Part shown: piece after piece, positions 36,835 to 47,600 of the stretch
Numbering within the stretch: position 1 is the stretch's first letter
How the letters are laid out: each line of letters opens with the position of its first letter
The notes under the pieces: generated by a model
Databases searched by the model: none
Told to the model about the DNA's origin: nothing
The model's input: the letters and a program-made list of their open reading frames with translations, nothing else
Made by a program: the position numbers and the translations under genes
Assembly (NCBI GenBank): GCA_034180345.1
Contig: JAXFOQ010000001.1
Span: 1 to 64,000, forward strand
Reading direction: 5' to 3'
DNA: 64,000 nt
Source: RGIG5681 sp034180345
GTDB lineage: Bacteria; Bacillota_I; Bacilli_A; Erysipelotrichales; Erysipelotrichaceae

Positions 36835-37761
36835 ATGTCAATTGTTTCAATGCGCAAACTTTTGGAAAACGGTGTTCATTTTGGCCACCAAACCAGAAGA
36901 TGGAATCCTAAGTGTAAACCATTTATCTACACTGCTAAAAACGGCATCTACATTATCGATTTAAACAAGACTCTTGCACAAATTGAAGTTGCTTATGCAA
37001 AGATGAAGGAAATTGTTGAAAATGGCGGTAAAATTTTATTTGTCGGAACTAAAAAACAAGCTCAACAAATTATTCTTGATGAAGCATTAAGAAGTGGAAG
37101 TTTTTACATCAATCAAAGATGGTTGGGTGGTATTCTTACTAACTTTAGAACAATTCAAAAAAGAATTAAACGCTTATTAGAAATTGAAGAGATGGAAGTT
37201 AGTGAAACTATCAATGTATATCCTAAGAAGGAAATTGTTGGTTTAAGAAAAGAAGCTGCCCGCTTAAATAATTTCTTAGGCGGTATTAAAGAAATGAAAA
37301 AGCTTCCTGATGCAATCGTTGTGGTTGATCCATGTGAAGAACATAATGCTGTTGCAGAAGCTCGTAAATTAAATATTCCAGTATTTGGTCTTATTGATAC
37401 AAATTGCGATCCATCAGTAGTTGATTATCCAATTCCTTCAAATGATGATGCGGTTAAGTCTATCCACTTAATGGTTAGTTTACTTGCGGATGCTATCGTT
37501 GAAGCTAAGGGCGGCATTCTTCAAGACGCTTATCAAGAAGAAGAAACTGAAGATATTACTATGGAAGATGTAATTATCAATGTTGAAAAGCATGCTGAGG
37601 AACAAGAAAGAAGAAGACGCGCTCGTATGGAAGAAAGACGCAATGCTCGCGCTCGTCGTTTCGGCAACTCAGAAAGGCGTTTCTTCCCAAAGAAAGAAGA
37701 AGAAAAGACTGAAGAAGTAAAGAAAGAAACTGTTGAAGAAACAGAAACAAAAGGAGAATAA
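36835..37761 (+). CDS. rpsB: 30S ribosomal protein S2 with C-terminal extension
   Basis: A 308-residue small-subunit protein. The uS2 core (1-230) has [27 protein letters not shown] near the start and the typical [26 protein letters not shown] block. After the core (from about residue 235) comes a strongly charged tail of about 70 residues, first acidic, then Arg-rich ([18 protein letters not shown]), then Glu/Lys-rich. Such long tails are unusual because uS2 is normally about 230-260 residues. CGGAGG lies 8 bases before the ATG. It is followed by tsf, the standard rpsB-tsf pair. Confidence 0.96.
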   Translation: MSIVSMRKLLENGVHFGHQTRRWNPKCKPFIYTAKNGIYIIDLNKTLAQIEVAYAKMKEIVENGGKILFVGTKKQAQQIILDEALRSGSFYINQRWLGGILTNFRTIQKRIKRLLEIEEMEVSETINVYPKKEIVGLRKEAARLNNFLGGIKEMKKLPDAIVVVDPCEEHNAVAEARKLNIPVFGLIDTNCDPSVVDYPIPSNDDAVKSIHLMVSLLADAIVEAKGGILQDAYQEEETEDITMEDVIINVEKHAEEQERRRRARMEERRNARARRFGNSERRFFPKKEEEKTEEVKKETVEETETKGE

Positions 37762-37762
37762 A

Positions 37763-38653
37763 ATGGCATTAACAGCACAACTTGTAAAAGAATTACGCGA
37801 AAAAACTGGAGCTGGAATGATGGACTGCAAAAAAGCTCTTGAAGAATCAAATGGCGACATTGATCGTGCTGCTGATTGGTTAAGAGAAAAAGGCATTTCA
37901 AAGGCTGCTAAAAAAGCTGGCAGAATCGCTGCTGAAGGTTTAACCAAGGTTGTTGTTAGTGGCAACAAGGCTTGTGTTGTAGAAATTAATAGTGAAACAG
38001 ACTTTGTTGCTAAAAACGAATTGTTCCTATCATTACTAGAAACAACATGCCAAGCTATTGTTAATTCTGATGTTAAAACTGTTGAAGAAGCTTTAGCTTT
38101 AAATGTTGATGGTGAAACATTAGATACTAAATTTGTCAATGCAACTGCTACAATCGGTGAAAAGATTGTTTTAAGAAGATTTGAAATTATCAGCAAAGAA
38201 GCTGCTGATGTCTTTGGTTCTTACATTCATATGGGTGGTAAAATCTCTGCTTTAACAGTATTGAAAGACAGCACTGATGAAGTTGTGGCTAAGGATATGG
38301 CGATGCAAGTTGCCAGCATGAATCCAAGCTATGTTTCAAGAGATTATATGCCTGCTGAATTTGTAGCTCATGAAAGAGAAATTCAATTAGAAATTCTTAA
38401 AAACGATGAAGCAAATGCTAAAAAACCTGAACATGTATTAGAAAAAATCGTTGAAGGTCGTTTGAGTAAATCGCTTCAAGAAATTTCTTTAGTTGATCAA
38501 ATTTTCTTTAAAAACCAAGACATTAAATGTGCTCAATATTTAAAAGATCACAATACTAGTGTTGTTAAATTTGTGCGTTTTGAAACTGGTGAAGGTTTAG
38601 AAAAACGCGAAGAAAATTTTGCTGATGAAGTTGCTAAGCAAATGGCTCAATAA
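37763..38653 (+). CDS. tsf: elongation factor Ts
   Basis: A 296-residue nucleotide exchange factor for EF-Tu. The UBA-like N-terminus is LVKELREKTGAGMMDCKKALEE, followed by the core with INSETDFVAKN, the canonical EF-Ts signature. Length is normal. I start at 37763 rather than 10 codons upstream because AAAGGAG is placed correctly and the product then starts MALTAQLVKELR. The start lies 1 base after the rpsB stop, so the two are coupled. Confidence 0.97.
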   Translation: MALTAQLVKELREKTGAGMMDCKKALEESNGDIDRAADWLREKGISKAAKKAGRIAAEGLTKVVVSGNKACVVEINSETDFVAKNELFLSLLETTCQAIVNSDVKTVEEALALNVDGETLDTKFVNATATIGEKIVLRRFEIISKEAADVFGSYIHMGGKISALTVLKDSTDEVVAKDMAMQVASMNPSYVSRDYMPAEFVAHEREIQLEILKNDEANAKKPEHVLEKIVEGRLSKSLQEISLVDQIFFKNQDIKCAQYLKDHNTSVVKFVRFETGEGLEKREENFADEVAKQMAQ

Positions 38654-38664
38654 TTATTTAATTT

Positions 38665-38694
38665 AGAACTCTACGGTGTAGAGTTCTTTTTTTA
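38665..38694 (+). terminator. rpsB-tsf terminator
   Basis: AGAACTCTAC (38665-38674) and GTAGAGTTCT (38678-38687) with loop GGT, followed by TTTTTT. Confidence 0.9.
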
Positions 38695-38703
38695 AGATAA
38701 TTT

Positions 38704-38718
38704 TGTTATAATTTTCTT
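38704..38718 (+). promoter_or_regulatory. extended -10 promoter for a probable leaderless rseP mRNA
   Basis: TGTTATAAT (38704-38712) is an extended -10 element followed by TTTCTT and ATG at 38719, 6 bases later. No ribosome-binding site. Confidence 0.65.
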
Positions 38719-39780
38719 ATGTTAATTAATATAATCTTTTTTGTATTAGCTTTGTCGCTAATTATTTCAATACACGAGTTAGGTCATTTGATTACTGCCA
38801 AAATGTTTGGTGTTTACTGCTACGAATATTCTATTGGAATGGGTCCAAAAATTTTTTCTAAAAAATTTAAAGAAACTATTTTTTCGATTAGAGCGATACC
38901 CTTTGGTGGTTATGTAGCAATGGCTGGTGAAAATGATGATAGTGCTTATCGGTATGATGTTGGTGATATTCCCCATCACCGAACCCTAATTGGCATTAGT
39001 AAACCTAAAAGAGTTATCATTATGTTGGCAGGTATTTTTATGAATTTTATACTTGCTTATGTAATTATTGTTGGTTTAATCGCCAGTAATGGGATTTATT
39101 ATCAAAATAAGGCACCGATTATTGAAAAGGTTGTTGAAGGAATGCCAGCAGCTAAGGCGGACTTTAAAACTGGTGATTTAATTGTCGGTTTAAAATTTAA
39201 CGATGGAACAAATATTGATAATCCTAAAACAATTATGGATGTAATAAATTATGTTTCACATAAGGGTGGCAATGTTGAATTTAAGATTTTAAGAGATGGT
39301 AAAATTATGAAATTCAATGTTGATACCATCAAAAAAGATGGGCAATTTGTAATTGGTATTCAATTTAAAAAAGTTGAACCTACAAGGGTTAATTTGTTTA
39401 ATATTTGGGGTTTTGCCTTAGATAATATCAATGATTTATTTAGAAATATGATTATTGCGCTGACACATTTAATTAGGGGTATTGGACTTAAGGATGTAAG
39501 TGGCCCTGTTGGCATCTATAAAATTAGTGCCGATGCTGCAAGGCAGGGCTTTAAGACCTATTTTAATTTGATTGCGATTTTATCACTTAATATCGGAATT
39601 ATGAATGCTTTACCTATACCAGCACTAGATGGCGGTAGGGTCTTGTTGGTTATTGTTGAAGCGATTATCGGCAAGCCTTTAAATAAACGACTGGAAACAT
39701 TTTTGATTGCTGGTAGTATGATGGTCTTACTAGGGCTTATTGCCCTTGTTACAGTGGGTGATATCATTAAATTATTTTAA
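38719..39780 (+). CDS. rseP: RIP metalloprotease RseP/RasP (site-2 protease)
   Basis: A 353-residue intramembrane zinc protease that cleaves membrane-bound anti-sigma factors and leftover signal peptides. The zinc-binding HELGH lies at about residues 20-24 in the first helix and the third ligand in PALDGGRVLL near residue 295-305. One PDZ domain (about 120-205) is between. About four helices. Length is a little short compared with B. subtilis RasP (420). It stands apart from dxr/cdsA, its frequent neighbours. Translation appears leaderless. Confidence 0.93.
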   Translation: MLINIIFFVLALSLIISIHELGHLITAKMFGVYCYEYSIGMGPKIFSKKFKETIFSIRAIPFGGYVAMAGENDDSAYRYDVGDIPHHRTLIGISKPKRVIIMLAGIFMNFILAYVIIVGLIASNGIYYQNKAPIIEKVVEGMPAAKADFKTGDLIVGLKFNDGTNIDNPKTIMDVINYVSHKGGNVEFKILRDGKIMKFNVDTIKKDGQFVIGIQFKKVEPTRVNLFNIWGFALDNINDLFRNMIIALTHLIRGIGLKDVSGPVGIYKISADAARQGFKTYFNLIAILSLNIGIMNALPIPALDGGRVLLVIVEAIIGKPLNKRLETFLIAGSMMVLLGLIALVTVGDIIKLF

Positions 39781-39803
39781 TATATTTCAGGAGGTAATAG
39801 TTT

Positions 39804-40808
39804 ATGAATATTTTAGTAACTGGTGGTACAGGGTATATTGGTTCACATACGGTTTGTGAATTGATTAAACACGGCCATAATATTGTCATTGTTGATAATT
39901 TGTATAATTCTTCAATTGAAGTTATTGATAGTATTGAAGAAATCACAGGAGTTAAACCAATTTTTTATCAAGTTGATATTACTGATAAAAATGAACTTGA
40001 GAATGTTTTTATCGAGAATAATTTTGATGGTATTATTCATTTTGCTGGATATAAGGCGGTAGCTGAATCTTGTGTTAAACCAATGGAATATTATCGAAAC
40101 AATGTCAGTGGTTCACTTAATGTTTATGAATTAGCCCATAAATATCATGTTGATAATATTGTTTTCAGCTCAAGTGCTACGGTCTATGGCGATAGCTTTG
40201 AAGTGCCGTTTAAAGAAGAATATGGTCTTGGTAACTGTACTAATCCCTACGGTCAAACAAAAAAAATTAATGAATTAATGCTTAGTGATTATGCTAAGGC
40301 ATACCAAAATATGAGTGTTGTTTTACTTCGATATTTTAATCCTATTGGCGCTCATCCATCAGGATTGATTGGTGAAAATCCTAATGGTATACCAAATAAT
40401 TTAGTACCTTATATTGCCAAAGTTGCCATTGGTGAATTAGACCATATTAATGTTTTTGGCAACGATTATAATACGATTGATGGCACAGGTGTTAGGGACT
40501 ATATCCACGTTGTTGATCTTGCGATTGGCCATGTTTTAGCTATTGAATATGCTTTGAAACACAAGGGTTGTGAGGTGATTAATCTTGGTACTGGTCATGG
40601 TTCATCGGTGTTTGAAGTTATTAGAGCCTATGAAAAAGCCTGTGGCCAAGAATTAAAATATGAAATAAAGGCTAGACGCGATGGTGATATTGCTGAATGT
40701 TTTGCGGATACCGAGAAGGCCTTTAAGCTTTTAGGTTTTAAAACCATCTACAATATTGATGAAATGTGTGCTGATTCTTATCGCTTTATGGTCAAGAATC
40801 TTAAATAA
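39804..40808 (+). CDS. galE: UDP-glucose 4-epimerase
   Basis: A 334-residue short-chain dehydrogenase-type enzyme that interconverts UDP-glucose and UDP-galactose with bound NAD. The NAD motif is GGTGYIGSH (7-15), the catalytic pair is in SSATVYG and NPYGQTKK (Tyr-x3-Lys, about 150), and the C-terminal substrate domain has GVRDYIHVVDLAIGH. Length is standard. AGGAGG is 10 bases before the ATG. It may supply UDP-galactose for the glycolipid glycosyltransferases or wall glycans nearby; that link is inference. Confidence 0.96.
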   Translation: MNILVTGGTGYIGSHTVCELIKHGHNIVIVDNLYNSSIEVIDSIEEITGVKPIFYQVDITDKNELENVFIENNFDGIIHFAGYKAVAESCVKPMEYYRNNVSGSLNVYELAHKYHVDNIVFSSSATVYGDSFEVPFKEEYGLGNCTNPYGQTKKINELMLSDYAKAYQNMSVVLLRYFNPIGAHPSGLIGENPNGIPNNLVPYIAKVAIGELDHINVFGNDYNTIDGTGVRDYIHVVDLAIGHVLAIEYALKHKGCEVINLGTGHGSSVFEVIRAYEKACGQELKYEIKARRDGDIAECFADTEKAFKLLGFKTIYNIDEMCADSYRFMVKNLK

Positions 40809-40840
40809 TATAGATTATTGTTTATAATTAAGTTAAAATG

Positions 40841-40876
40841 AAAATGTATTAATTTATAATACATTTTTAATTTTTG
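40841..40876 (+). terminator. galE terminator or attenuator-like hairpin
   Basis: AAAATGTATTA (40841-40851) pairs with AATACATTTTT (40857-40867), followed by AATTTTT. A TATAAT at 40823-40828 lies upstream of it, so it could also sit in the leader of the next gene. Confidence 0.55.
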
Positions 40877-40892
40877 GAGGTTGAGGATTAAA

Positions 40893-41792
40893 ATGAATCG
40901 TAAGAATAAAAATATTATTTTATTTATAGTTGCGACAATATTGATGATAATGGTATTTTTGTTTGGATATTATTTTAATAACGCTAATAAGAATCTAAAA
41001 ATTAATACCCGTATTTTAAAATATACATATTATAAAATTAATGAACCTGATATTAAATTTGTAGTTGCGGATATAGAATTTGATAGTAATCAAAAATTTG
41101 AAATAAAACTCGATGATATGCTTACTGATGAAGGAATAAGATTGAATGATTATGGTGAGCTTATTAAAAAATTAAATGATAATAAATATGAATTAAGCGT
41201 TGATTTTGAAAAAAATGTTATTACAAAGCTGGATGATCAGATTATCACAAAGAAAATCTTGATACCTATTAATAAGCATCGTGATAAGGTGGTTGTTAAA
41301 TATTTGAATTCATTTTTTGAAATAAAGCTCAATGAATTTAATAATGGCGATGATTTAAAGAAAAATGAATCAAAGCCTAAGATTGTGGTTCCGAAAGTCG
41401 AAGATAAAGAATATGAAATTACTGCGATTGAGGATTTTACTGGCGATATTTTAGTTAATAATGGTCATACATATTCTGGAAGTTCTTCATCACGGATGTA
41501 TGCAGTTAGTCTAAAAATTAATAAATTTAAGGGCAATATCATCAATAAGGCTATTTTTGTTGCTGAAAACGGTAAGACCTATAATGCTTTGGCTGGCAGT
41601 TACCAAAGTGAAAGATATACTAATATTATCGGCAAGGAAATAACGGATCATTTTTCTGGCAGCATCTTTTTTGAATTAAGAAATCCAGCCGGTAAAAATA
41701 TTAGATATTCAGGTAGTTTGATTATTGAATTAGATAGTAATGAAAAAATTATCATTAGTGATGTTGTTGTTAATGAGGGAGATGGACAATGA
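40893..41792 (+). CDS. membrane-anchored extracytoplasmic protein of unknown function
   Basis: A 299-residue protein not recognised. A basic start (MNRKNKN) is followed by one helix (about 8-28), then an exported region of 270 residues with alternating hydrophobic strands and few Cys, suggesting beta-sandwich folds; a Lys/Pro/Glu linker lies near 155-175. I start at 40893 after GAGG; a TTG four codons earlier is less likely. Its stop overlaps the ATG of a secreted glucosaminidase by 4 bases, so it probably serves in cell-wall turnover or its localisation. No enzyme motif is visible. Confidence 0.65.
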   Translation: MNRKNKNIILFIVATILMIMVFLFGYYFNNANKNLKINTRILKYTYYKINEPDIKFVVADIEFDSNQKFEIKLDDMLTDEGIRLNDYGELIKKLNDNKYELSVDFEKNVITKLDDQIITKKILIPINKHRDKVVVKYLNSFFEIKLNEFNNGDDLKKNESKPKIVVPKVEDKEYEITAIEDFTGDILVNNGHTYSGSSSSRMYAVSLKINKFKGNIINKAIFVAENGKTYNALAGSYQSERYTNIIGKEITDHFSGSIFFELRNPAGKNIRYSGSLIIELDSNEKIIISDVVVNEGDGQ

Positions 41793-44071
41793 AGAAAATA
41801 CTTATTTTATTGATGGTGTTGATGGTAGTAGGGATCAAAGAGGTTGGTGCGACATCTTTTACTGTTTCTTGTGATGCCTTTGAAGTTGCTAATATCGAAA
41901 ATGATGGTAGTTTTAAAAAGGTTTCGTGCTACAACAATTTTTCTGATGCTAAAAATCATATGAAACAACATGAGAATTATGTTGTAAGACATCGAAAATC
42001 ACAATCTCCCATGAAAATTGTCGCGATGAATCATGGTGTTGCCTATACCAATGACACTAAACATAGCACCAACAAACCTAATGTAATTTATTTGAATGGT
42101 ACAGGTGTTACATCGTATATAAATGCCTATCAAGATGTCTTTTATCTTGATACCATTAGTTTTAATGCTGCTGATGGAACAGGTAAGATAAAAGCGATAA
42201 TTGCTGATTTTGAAGGAAGTATCGCGCTTGAAAATGTTGATTTGGTGCCGACAAAATTTTTTGAAAGAGGATTAAAAATTAATCTTTACGGAAGTTATAG
42301 CTTTGATGGCAGTGTTAGTGGTAGCAGAACTTATACTGCTAATCGCAGTTATTATACGATTGAAAAAAATGGTAACTACCATGATTTGGTTTTTCATTTA
42401 TACTTAGGCAGTGGTAATAATGGTTATGAATATCATATTGGACCAGCTCCTAAATTTATGAAAACAGGTGTTAAGTATTATAGTTATAATGCCTATGATT
42501 TTTACAGTGATATGAATTGTACTGAAAAAGTTGGTACGGAATATAATTATTATCAATTTTTACCACTTCGTTCTAAAAGTAATATTTCAGCTACAGCTTA
42601 TAATACTTTTTTAAGTAATAATGGTTTTGGACAAGAAAGTAAACTGTGGAACAAGGGTAGTAGTTTTATTGAAAATCAAAACAAATATGGGGTTAATGCA
42701 GCCATTATTTTTGGTATTGGTGTTAATGAATCTTATTTTGGTACCAGCGATTTTGCGTTAGAAGATAATAATTTATTTGGACTTAACGCTGTTGATAGCG
42801 ACCCTAATCAAGCTGATAGATACAATAGTATTGAAGATTGTATTAAGACAATGTTTTCTAACTATGTTTCTAATTTTTATTTAGACTCCTATAGTGATGT
42901 TGGCTATGGTGCTTTTATTGGTAATAAAGGAGCTGGTATGAATCTTAAATATGCCAGTGATCCTTATTGGTCGATTAAAGCTGCTAAATATGCTTATGGG
43001 TTGGATAAGGCAGCTAATAATTATAATGGTAAATTAACTGATTATGGCACATATACAATTAAAAAGGCTAAAACTTTTAGAGCTAATATTTATGCTAAAG
43101 CTAATGGTAATTCAGAAGTTTTAGATTATACTAACTATACTGAACAATACCAAAAAAATAGTATGTTTATTGCCTTGGGTGAAGTTCAAAACGGTTTCCA
43201 AAAAATTCAATTAGCCAATCCAATTGTAAATGGTAAGATGCTTACAGGAAGTAAATTGATATTTGGAAGTAGTTATGATTGGAATAAATCTGTTGCTTAT
43301 ATTAAAAATGATGATTTGGTTGAAGTATTCAAAAAAAATAATAGCAATCCTAATCATCAAAATGATGAGCCGATTATTAATACTACTGGTATTTATTATA
43401 AAAATGAGGGCATTAGTATTAATGGTAATATTTTAAATGTTAAGGGTATTCTGCTTAATAAAGGAGAAGATAATAAAAATAATAATTATTACTTAAATTT
43501 AAAAAATAATACTACTGGCAATACTGCGCATATTGAACTTCAGAAAAATGGAAGGGATATTAATCTTAATGATGGTTATAAGTATATAAGTGTTGGTTAT
43601 AATGGTTCCATTGATTTATTAGATTTTAATTACGGTTATTATGACTTATCGTTATCCATAGTTAGTGGAGGCAAAAAAGTTACTTATAATATCACCGATG
43701 ATAATCTGGTGGCTAAAAATAATGGTCAATTAACAGACGGCACTTATTATTATTTATATGCGGAAAATGGAAAAGTTAAATTTATCCTATCTAAGGAAAA
43801 AGTAAATTCTATTAATAGTGATAACAAAGATAAATGGATTAAATCTGGAGATCGCTGGTGGTATCGCCATGGTGATGGTAGCTATACAAAAAATGGCTTT
43901 GAAACCATAGGTAATCAAAAATTCTATTTTGATAAAGAAGGTTGGATGGTAACTGGCTGGCAAAAGATCGGTGAATATGAATACTATTTCTATAACTATG
44001 GTAATTTAGCCACTGATACTAAAATTGGTAATTACTATGTTGATAAAGATGGAAGGTATGTCGCTGATTAA
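41789..44071 (+). CDS. secreted N-acetylglucosaminidase with cell-wall-binding repeats
   Basis: A 760-residue exported autolysin-type enzyme. A signal peptide (1-21, ending VGA) precedes about 280 residues of unassigned beta-rich sequence. A LytG/FlgJ-type glucosaminidase domain follows (about 290-420, NQKYGVNAAIIFGIGVNESYFG with the likely catalytic Glu, then NNLFGLNA). Another linker of about 230 residues comes next. The C-terminus has aromatic cell-wall-binding repeats of the CW_binding_1 kind (about 685-757, WWYRHGDGSY, FYFDKEGWMVTGWQ). It should cut the MurNAc-GlcNAc backbone at the surface. It is coupled to an unknown anchored protein upstream and abuts pyrR. Confidence 0.85.
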   Translation: MKKILILLMVLMVVGIKEVGATSFTVSCDAFEVANIENDGSFKKVSCYNNFSDAKNHMKQHENYVVRHRKSQSPMKIVAMNHGVAYTNDTKHSTNKPNVIYLNGTGVTSYINAYQDVFYLDTISFNAADGTGKIKAIIADFEGSIALENVDLVPTKFFERGLKINLYGSYSFDGSVSGSRTYTANRSYYTIEKNGNYHDLVFHLYLGSGNNGYEYHIGPAPKFMKTGVKYYSYNAYDFYSDMNCTEKVGTEYNYYQFLPLRSKSNISATAYNTFLSNNGFGQESKLWNKGSSFIENQNKYGVNAAIIFGIGVNESYFGTSDFALEDNNLFGLNAVDSDPNQADRYNSIEDCIKTMFSNYVSNFYLDSYSDVGYGAFIGNKGAGMNLKYASDPYWSIKAAKYAYGLDKAANNYNGKLTDYGTYTIKKAKTFRANIYAKANGNSEVLDYTNYTEQYQKNSMFIALGEVQNGFQKIQLANPIVNGKMLTGSKLIFGSSYDWNKSVAYIKNDDLVEVFKKNNSNPNHQNDEPIINTTGIYYKNEGISINGNILNVKGILLNKGEDNKNNNYYLNLKNNTTGNTAHIELQKNGRDINLNDGYKYISVGYNGSIDLLDFNYGYYDLSLSIVSGGKKVTYNITDDNLVAKNNGQLTDGTYYYLYAENGKVKFILSKEKVNSINSDNKDKWIKSGDRWWYRHGDGSYTKNGFETIGNQKFYFDKEGWMVTGWQKIGEYEYYFYNYGNLATDTKIGNYYVDKDGRYVAD

Positions 44072-44598
44072 TGAAACAGTTAATGAATGAAGAAATGATC
44101 GCTCGTTCATTAAAACGAATGAGTCATGAAATAATTGAACGCAATCGTGGCATTGATAATCTTGTACTTGTGGGAATTAAGACCAGGGGCGAATTTCTTG
44201 CTAGTCGTATTGCTGATAATTTATATCAAATTGAAGGTCATAGAATTGAGGCGATTGCCATTGATATTAGTAAATATCGTGATGATGTTATTAATGATAC
44301 TGTCAATGATATTCCAGAAATTAATTATAATTTTAAAGATAAAATTGTAATTCTTGTCGATGATGTTTTATTTCGAGGAAGAACTGCTAGAGCTGCGGTT
44401 GAGTATGTTTTAAAACATGGTCGTGCCGAAGTGATACAGCTAGCGGTATTGATTGACCGTGGTCATCGGCAATTACCGATAAAACCTGATTATATCGGTA
44501 AAAATATTCCAACATCAGAAGATGAGGTCATTAAATGTTGTCTTAAAGAAATTGATGGTATTGATTCTGTATATATTAACAATAAGCAAGTAAAATAG
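44071..44598 (+). CDS. pyrR: PyrR-type regulator / uracil phosphoribosyltransferase
   Basis: A 175-residue protein of the PyrR family. In Bacillus it binds pyr mRNA leaders to cause attenuation in response to UMP, and has side activity as uracil phosphoribosyltransferase. The PRPP loop is VILVDDVLFRGRTARAA (about 91-107); IDRGHRQLPIKPDYIGKNIPTS is the typical family block. No pyr biosynthesis gene or pyr attenuator is in the window, so it is an orphan here. The start overlaps the stop of the glucosaminidase by 1 base, an unlikely functional pair. A terminator follows directly. Confidence 0.93.
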   Translation: MKQLMNEEMIARSLKRMSHEIIERNRGIDNLVLVGIKTRGEFLASRIADNLYQIEGHRIEAIAIDISKYRDDVINDTVNDIPEINYNFKDKIVILVDDVLFRGRTARAAVEYVLKHGRAEVIQLAVLIDRGHRQLPIKPDYIGKNIPTSEDEVIKCCLKEIDGIDSVYINNKQVK

Positions 44599-44621
44599 AA
44601 AACCCTTGGTTTTCTATTTTA
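44592..44621 (+). terminator. pyrR terminator
   Basis: AAAATAGAAAACC (44592-44604) pairs with GGTTTTCTATTTT (44608-44620), loop CTT. The pyrR stop is within the stem. Confidence 0.85.
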
Positions 44622-44692
44622 TGTGTATGGGCAACTAGCTTTTTTTACTTTTTTTAAAGTTGTATAATTTATTTGTCTTAGGAGGATAAGCG

Positions 44693-47600
44693 ATGTCAAA
44701 AACATTTATGTCGATGGATGGAAATATGGCTGCATCTCATTGCGCCTATGCTTTTACAGAGGTTTCTTGTATTTATCCGATAACTCCATCATCACCAATG
44801 GCGGAAAATGTTGATGCGTGGTCTTCGCAGAAACGCAAAAATATTTTTAACGATGTTGTTAAAGTTGTGGAAATGCAATCAGAGGCTGGTGCTGCAGGGG
44901 CGGTCCATGGTGCATTACAAGGTGGAGCTCTAGCAACAACTTATACCGCTTCACAAGGTTTGTTGTTGATGATACCGAATATTTATAAGATGGCTGGAGA
45001 ATTGTTACCAGGTGTAATTCATGTGGCGGCTCGCTCTATTGCTTCGCGTTCACTTTCAATTTTTGGTGATCATCAGGATATTTACGCCATTCGCCAAACT
45101 GGCGCTTGTATCATTAATAGCCATTCGGTTCAGGAAGTTATGGATCTTGCAGGAGTTGCCCACCTTGCTGCTATTGAGGGGTCGCTACCTTTTATTCATT
45201 TTTTTGATGGTTTTAGAACTTCTCACGAAATTCAAAAGATTGAAGTTATGGACTATGATTTTTTACAATCATTAATAAATAAAGATGCTTTAGAACGCTT
45301 TAAAGCCAATGCCTTAAATCCACACACCAATCCTGTTACTAGGGGTGGTGCTGAAAATGATGATATTTATTTTACAGCTTTAGAGGCTCAAAATAGTATT
45401 TATAATGATATACCAGATATGGTCAATAGTTATATGGAAAAGATTAGTGAATATACTGGCAGAACATATGCACCCTTTGTTTATTATGGTACAAATGATG
45501 CTGAGCGTATTATTATCGCTATGGGTTCTGTTTGTGAAACAATAATCGAAACTATTGATACTTTAACCAAAGTCGGTGAAAAAATCGGTTTAATTAAGTG
45601 TCATTTATACCGTCCTTTTTCAACTAAATATCTTACTAAGGTCTTACCTAAGAGTGTTAAAAAGATCGCTGTATTAGATCGCACAAAGGAACAGGGCGCA
45701 AGAGAACCGCTATATTTAGATGTTTTATCTTCGCTTTCTGATTTAGATATTGAAATCATTGGTGGTCGATATGGTTTAAGCAGTCGTGATACATCACCAA
45801 ATCAAATTAAGGCGGTTTATGATGAGCTTAAAAAAGACCAACCTAAAAAAGAATTTACTATCGGTATTGTCGATGATGTTACTAATTTATCACTGGATGT
45901 TGAAGCTGATTTTTATAATAAGAATGAATATACTACATGTTTGTTTTATGGTCTAGGATCTGATGGTACGGTTAGTGCCAATAAGTCATCAATTAAAATC
46001 ATCGGTGATAATACCGACCAATATGCCCAAGCTTATTTTCAATATGATTCTAAAAAAGCTGGTGGTGTAACAAAATCACATTTGCGTTTTGGAAAAAAAC
46101 CTATTCGTAGCACTTATTATATTAGTCATGCTGATTTTTTATCATGTTCATTAGATACTTATTTATTTAAGTATGATATGCTCAGATACCTTAAAGATGG
46201 TGGAACATTTTTATTAAATACCAATTTGAAAAAAGAAGAAATTAAAAAAAGTGTTCCTAATCGTGTATTGGCACAACTAGCTAAGAAACATGCTAAATTT
46301 TATATTATTGATGCTACAGAAATAGCTAAAAATATTGGAATGGGAAGAAGAACCAACACCATTCTTCAAAGTGCCTTTTTCTATTTAAATCCACAAATAT
46401 TACCTTATGATGAAGCGGTAATTTTAATGAAAAAGATGGCTCAAAAAACCTATGGTAAAAAGGGCGATGAAATTGTTAATTTGAATTATAAGGCTATTGA
46501 TTTAGGTGCCAGTGGTCTTATGGAAGTCGTTGTTGATCCTAAGTGGGCTGATTTATCTTATAATGATCATCGAAAATTATCAGGTGATGAATATTTTGAT
46601 AATCACTGTAGTGCTATTGAAACGATGAACGGTTATGATTTACCAGTTAGCAACTTTACTAAATATGGTTTATTGAACGGTACAGTTCAAAATAATGCCA
46701 CCTTTAGAGAAAAAAGAAAAGTTGCTGCTCAGGTTCCTAAATGGAATCCTGATAATTGTATACAATGTAATATTTGTAGCTTTGTTTGTCCTCATGGAAC
46801 AATTAGACCATTTTTACTTACAGAAGAAGAAATTGAAAAGGCTCCAGGTAAATTCAATACCACTAAGGCCTTGGGAAAGGGTGTAGAACACCTTAAATTT
46901 AGAATCCAGGTATCGGTAGATAATTGTGTTGGTTGTAGCTTGTGTGTTACTGAATGCCCTGGAAAGGGTGGCAATAAAGCACTGGAAATGGTTGATATTA
47001 AAGAGGAAAGTGATCAAGATATCTTAGCTGATTACATGTATAAAGAATTGGATAATAAAACTAGTTATTATCCAACCCACACTGTTAAGGGATCACAGTT
47101 TTTAATGCCTTATCATGAGGTGTCGGGTGCTTGTCCTGGTTGTGGTGAAACCCCTTATTATCGCTTAGTATCTCAACTTTATGGTAGGGATATGATGATT
47201 GCTAATGCTACAGGTTGTAGCTCGATATATTGTGGTAGCACACCTTCAACACCCTTTGTTAAGGATAAAAATGGTGAAGGTATTGCATGGGCCAATTCAC
47301 TATTTGAAGATAATGCTGAGTATGGTTTTGGAATGGCGATTGCTCAAAATTACAAACAGGCTCATATTCTAAAAATTATCGAAGATAATATCGACTCTGA
47401 CTGTCGAGAAATATTTGTTAAGTATTTAGAAGCTAAGGATGATCGTGAACTCCAAAGACTCTATGCCCAAGAATTGATTGATAGTGTTAAAAAATCTAGT
47501 AATCAAAATGTTAAAGAATTATTGAAATATGAAAGAGATTTAATCGGCAAATCAATTTGGATTATCGGTGGTGATGGTTGGGCCTATGATATTGGCTATG

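Noticed and set aside
37669..38196. Minus-strand open frame opposite rpsB/tsf (175 codons)
   Set aside because: Ser/Phe-rich shadow of the charged S2 tail and of tsf, with no ribosome-binding site.
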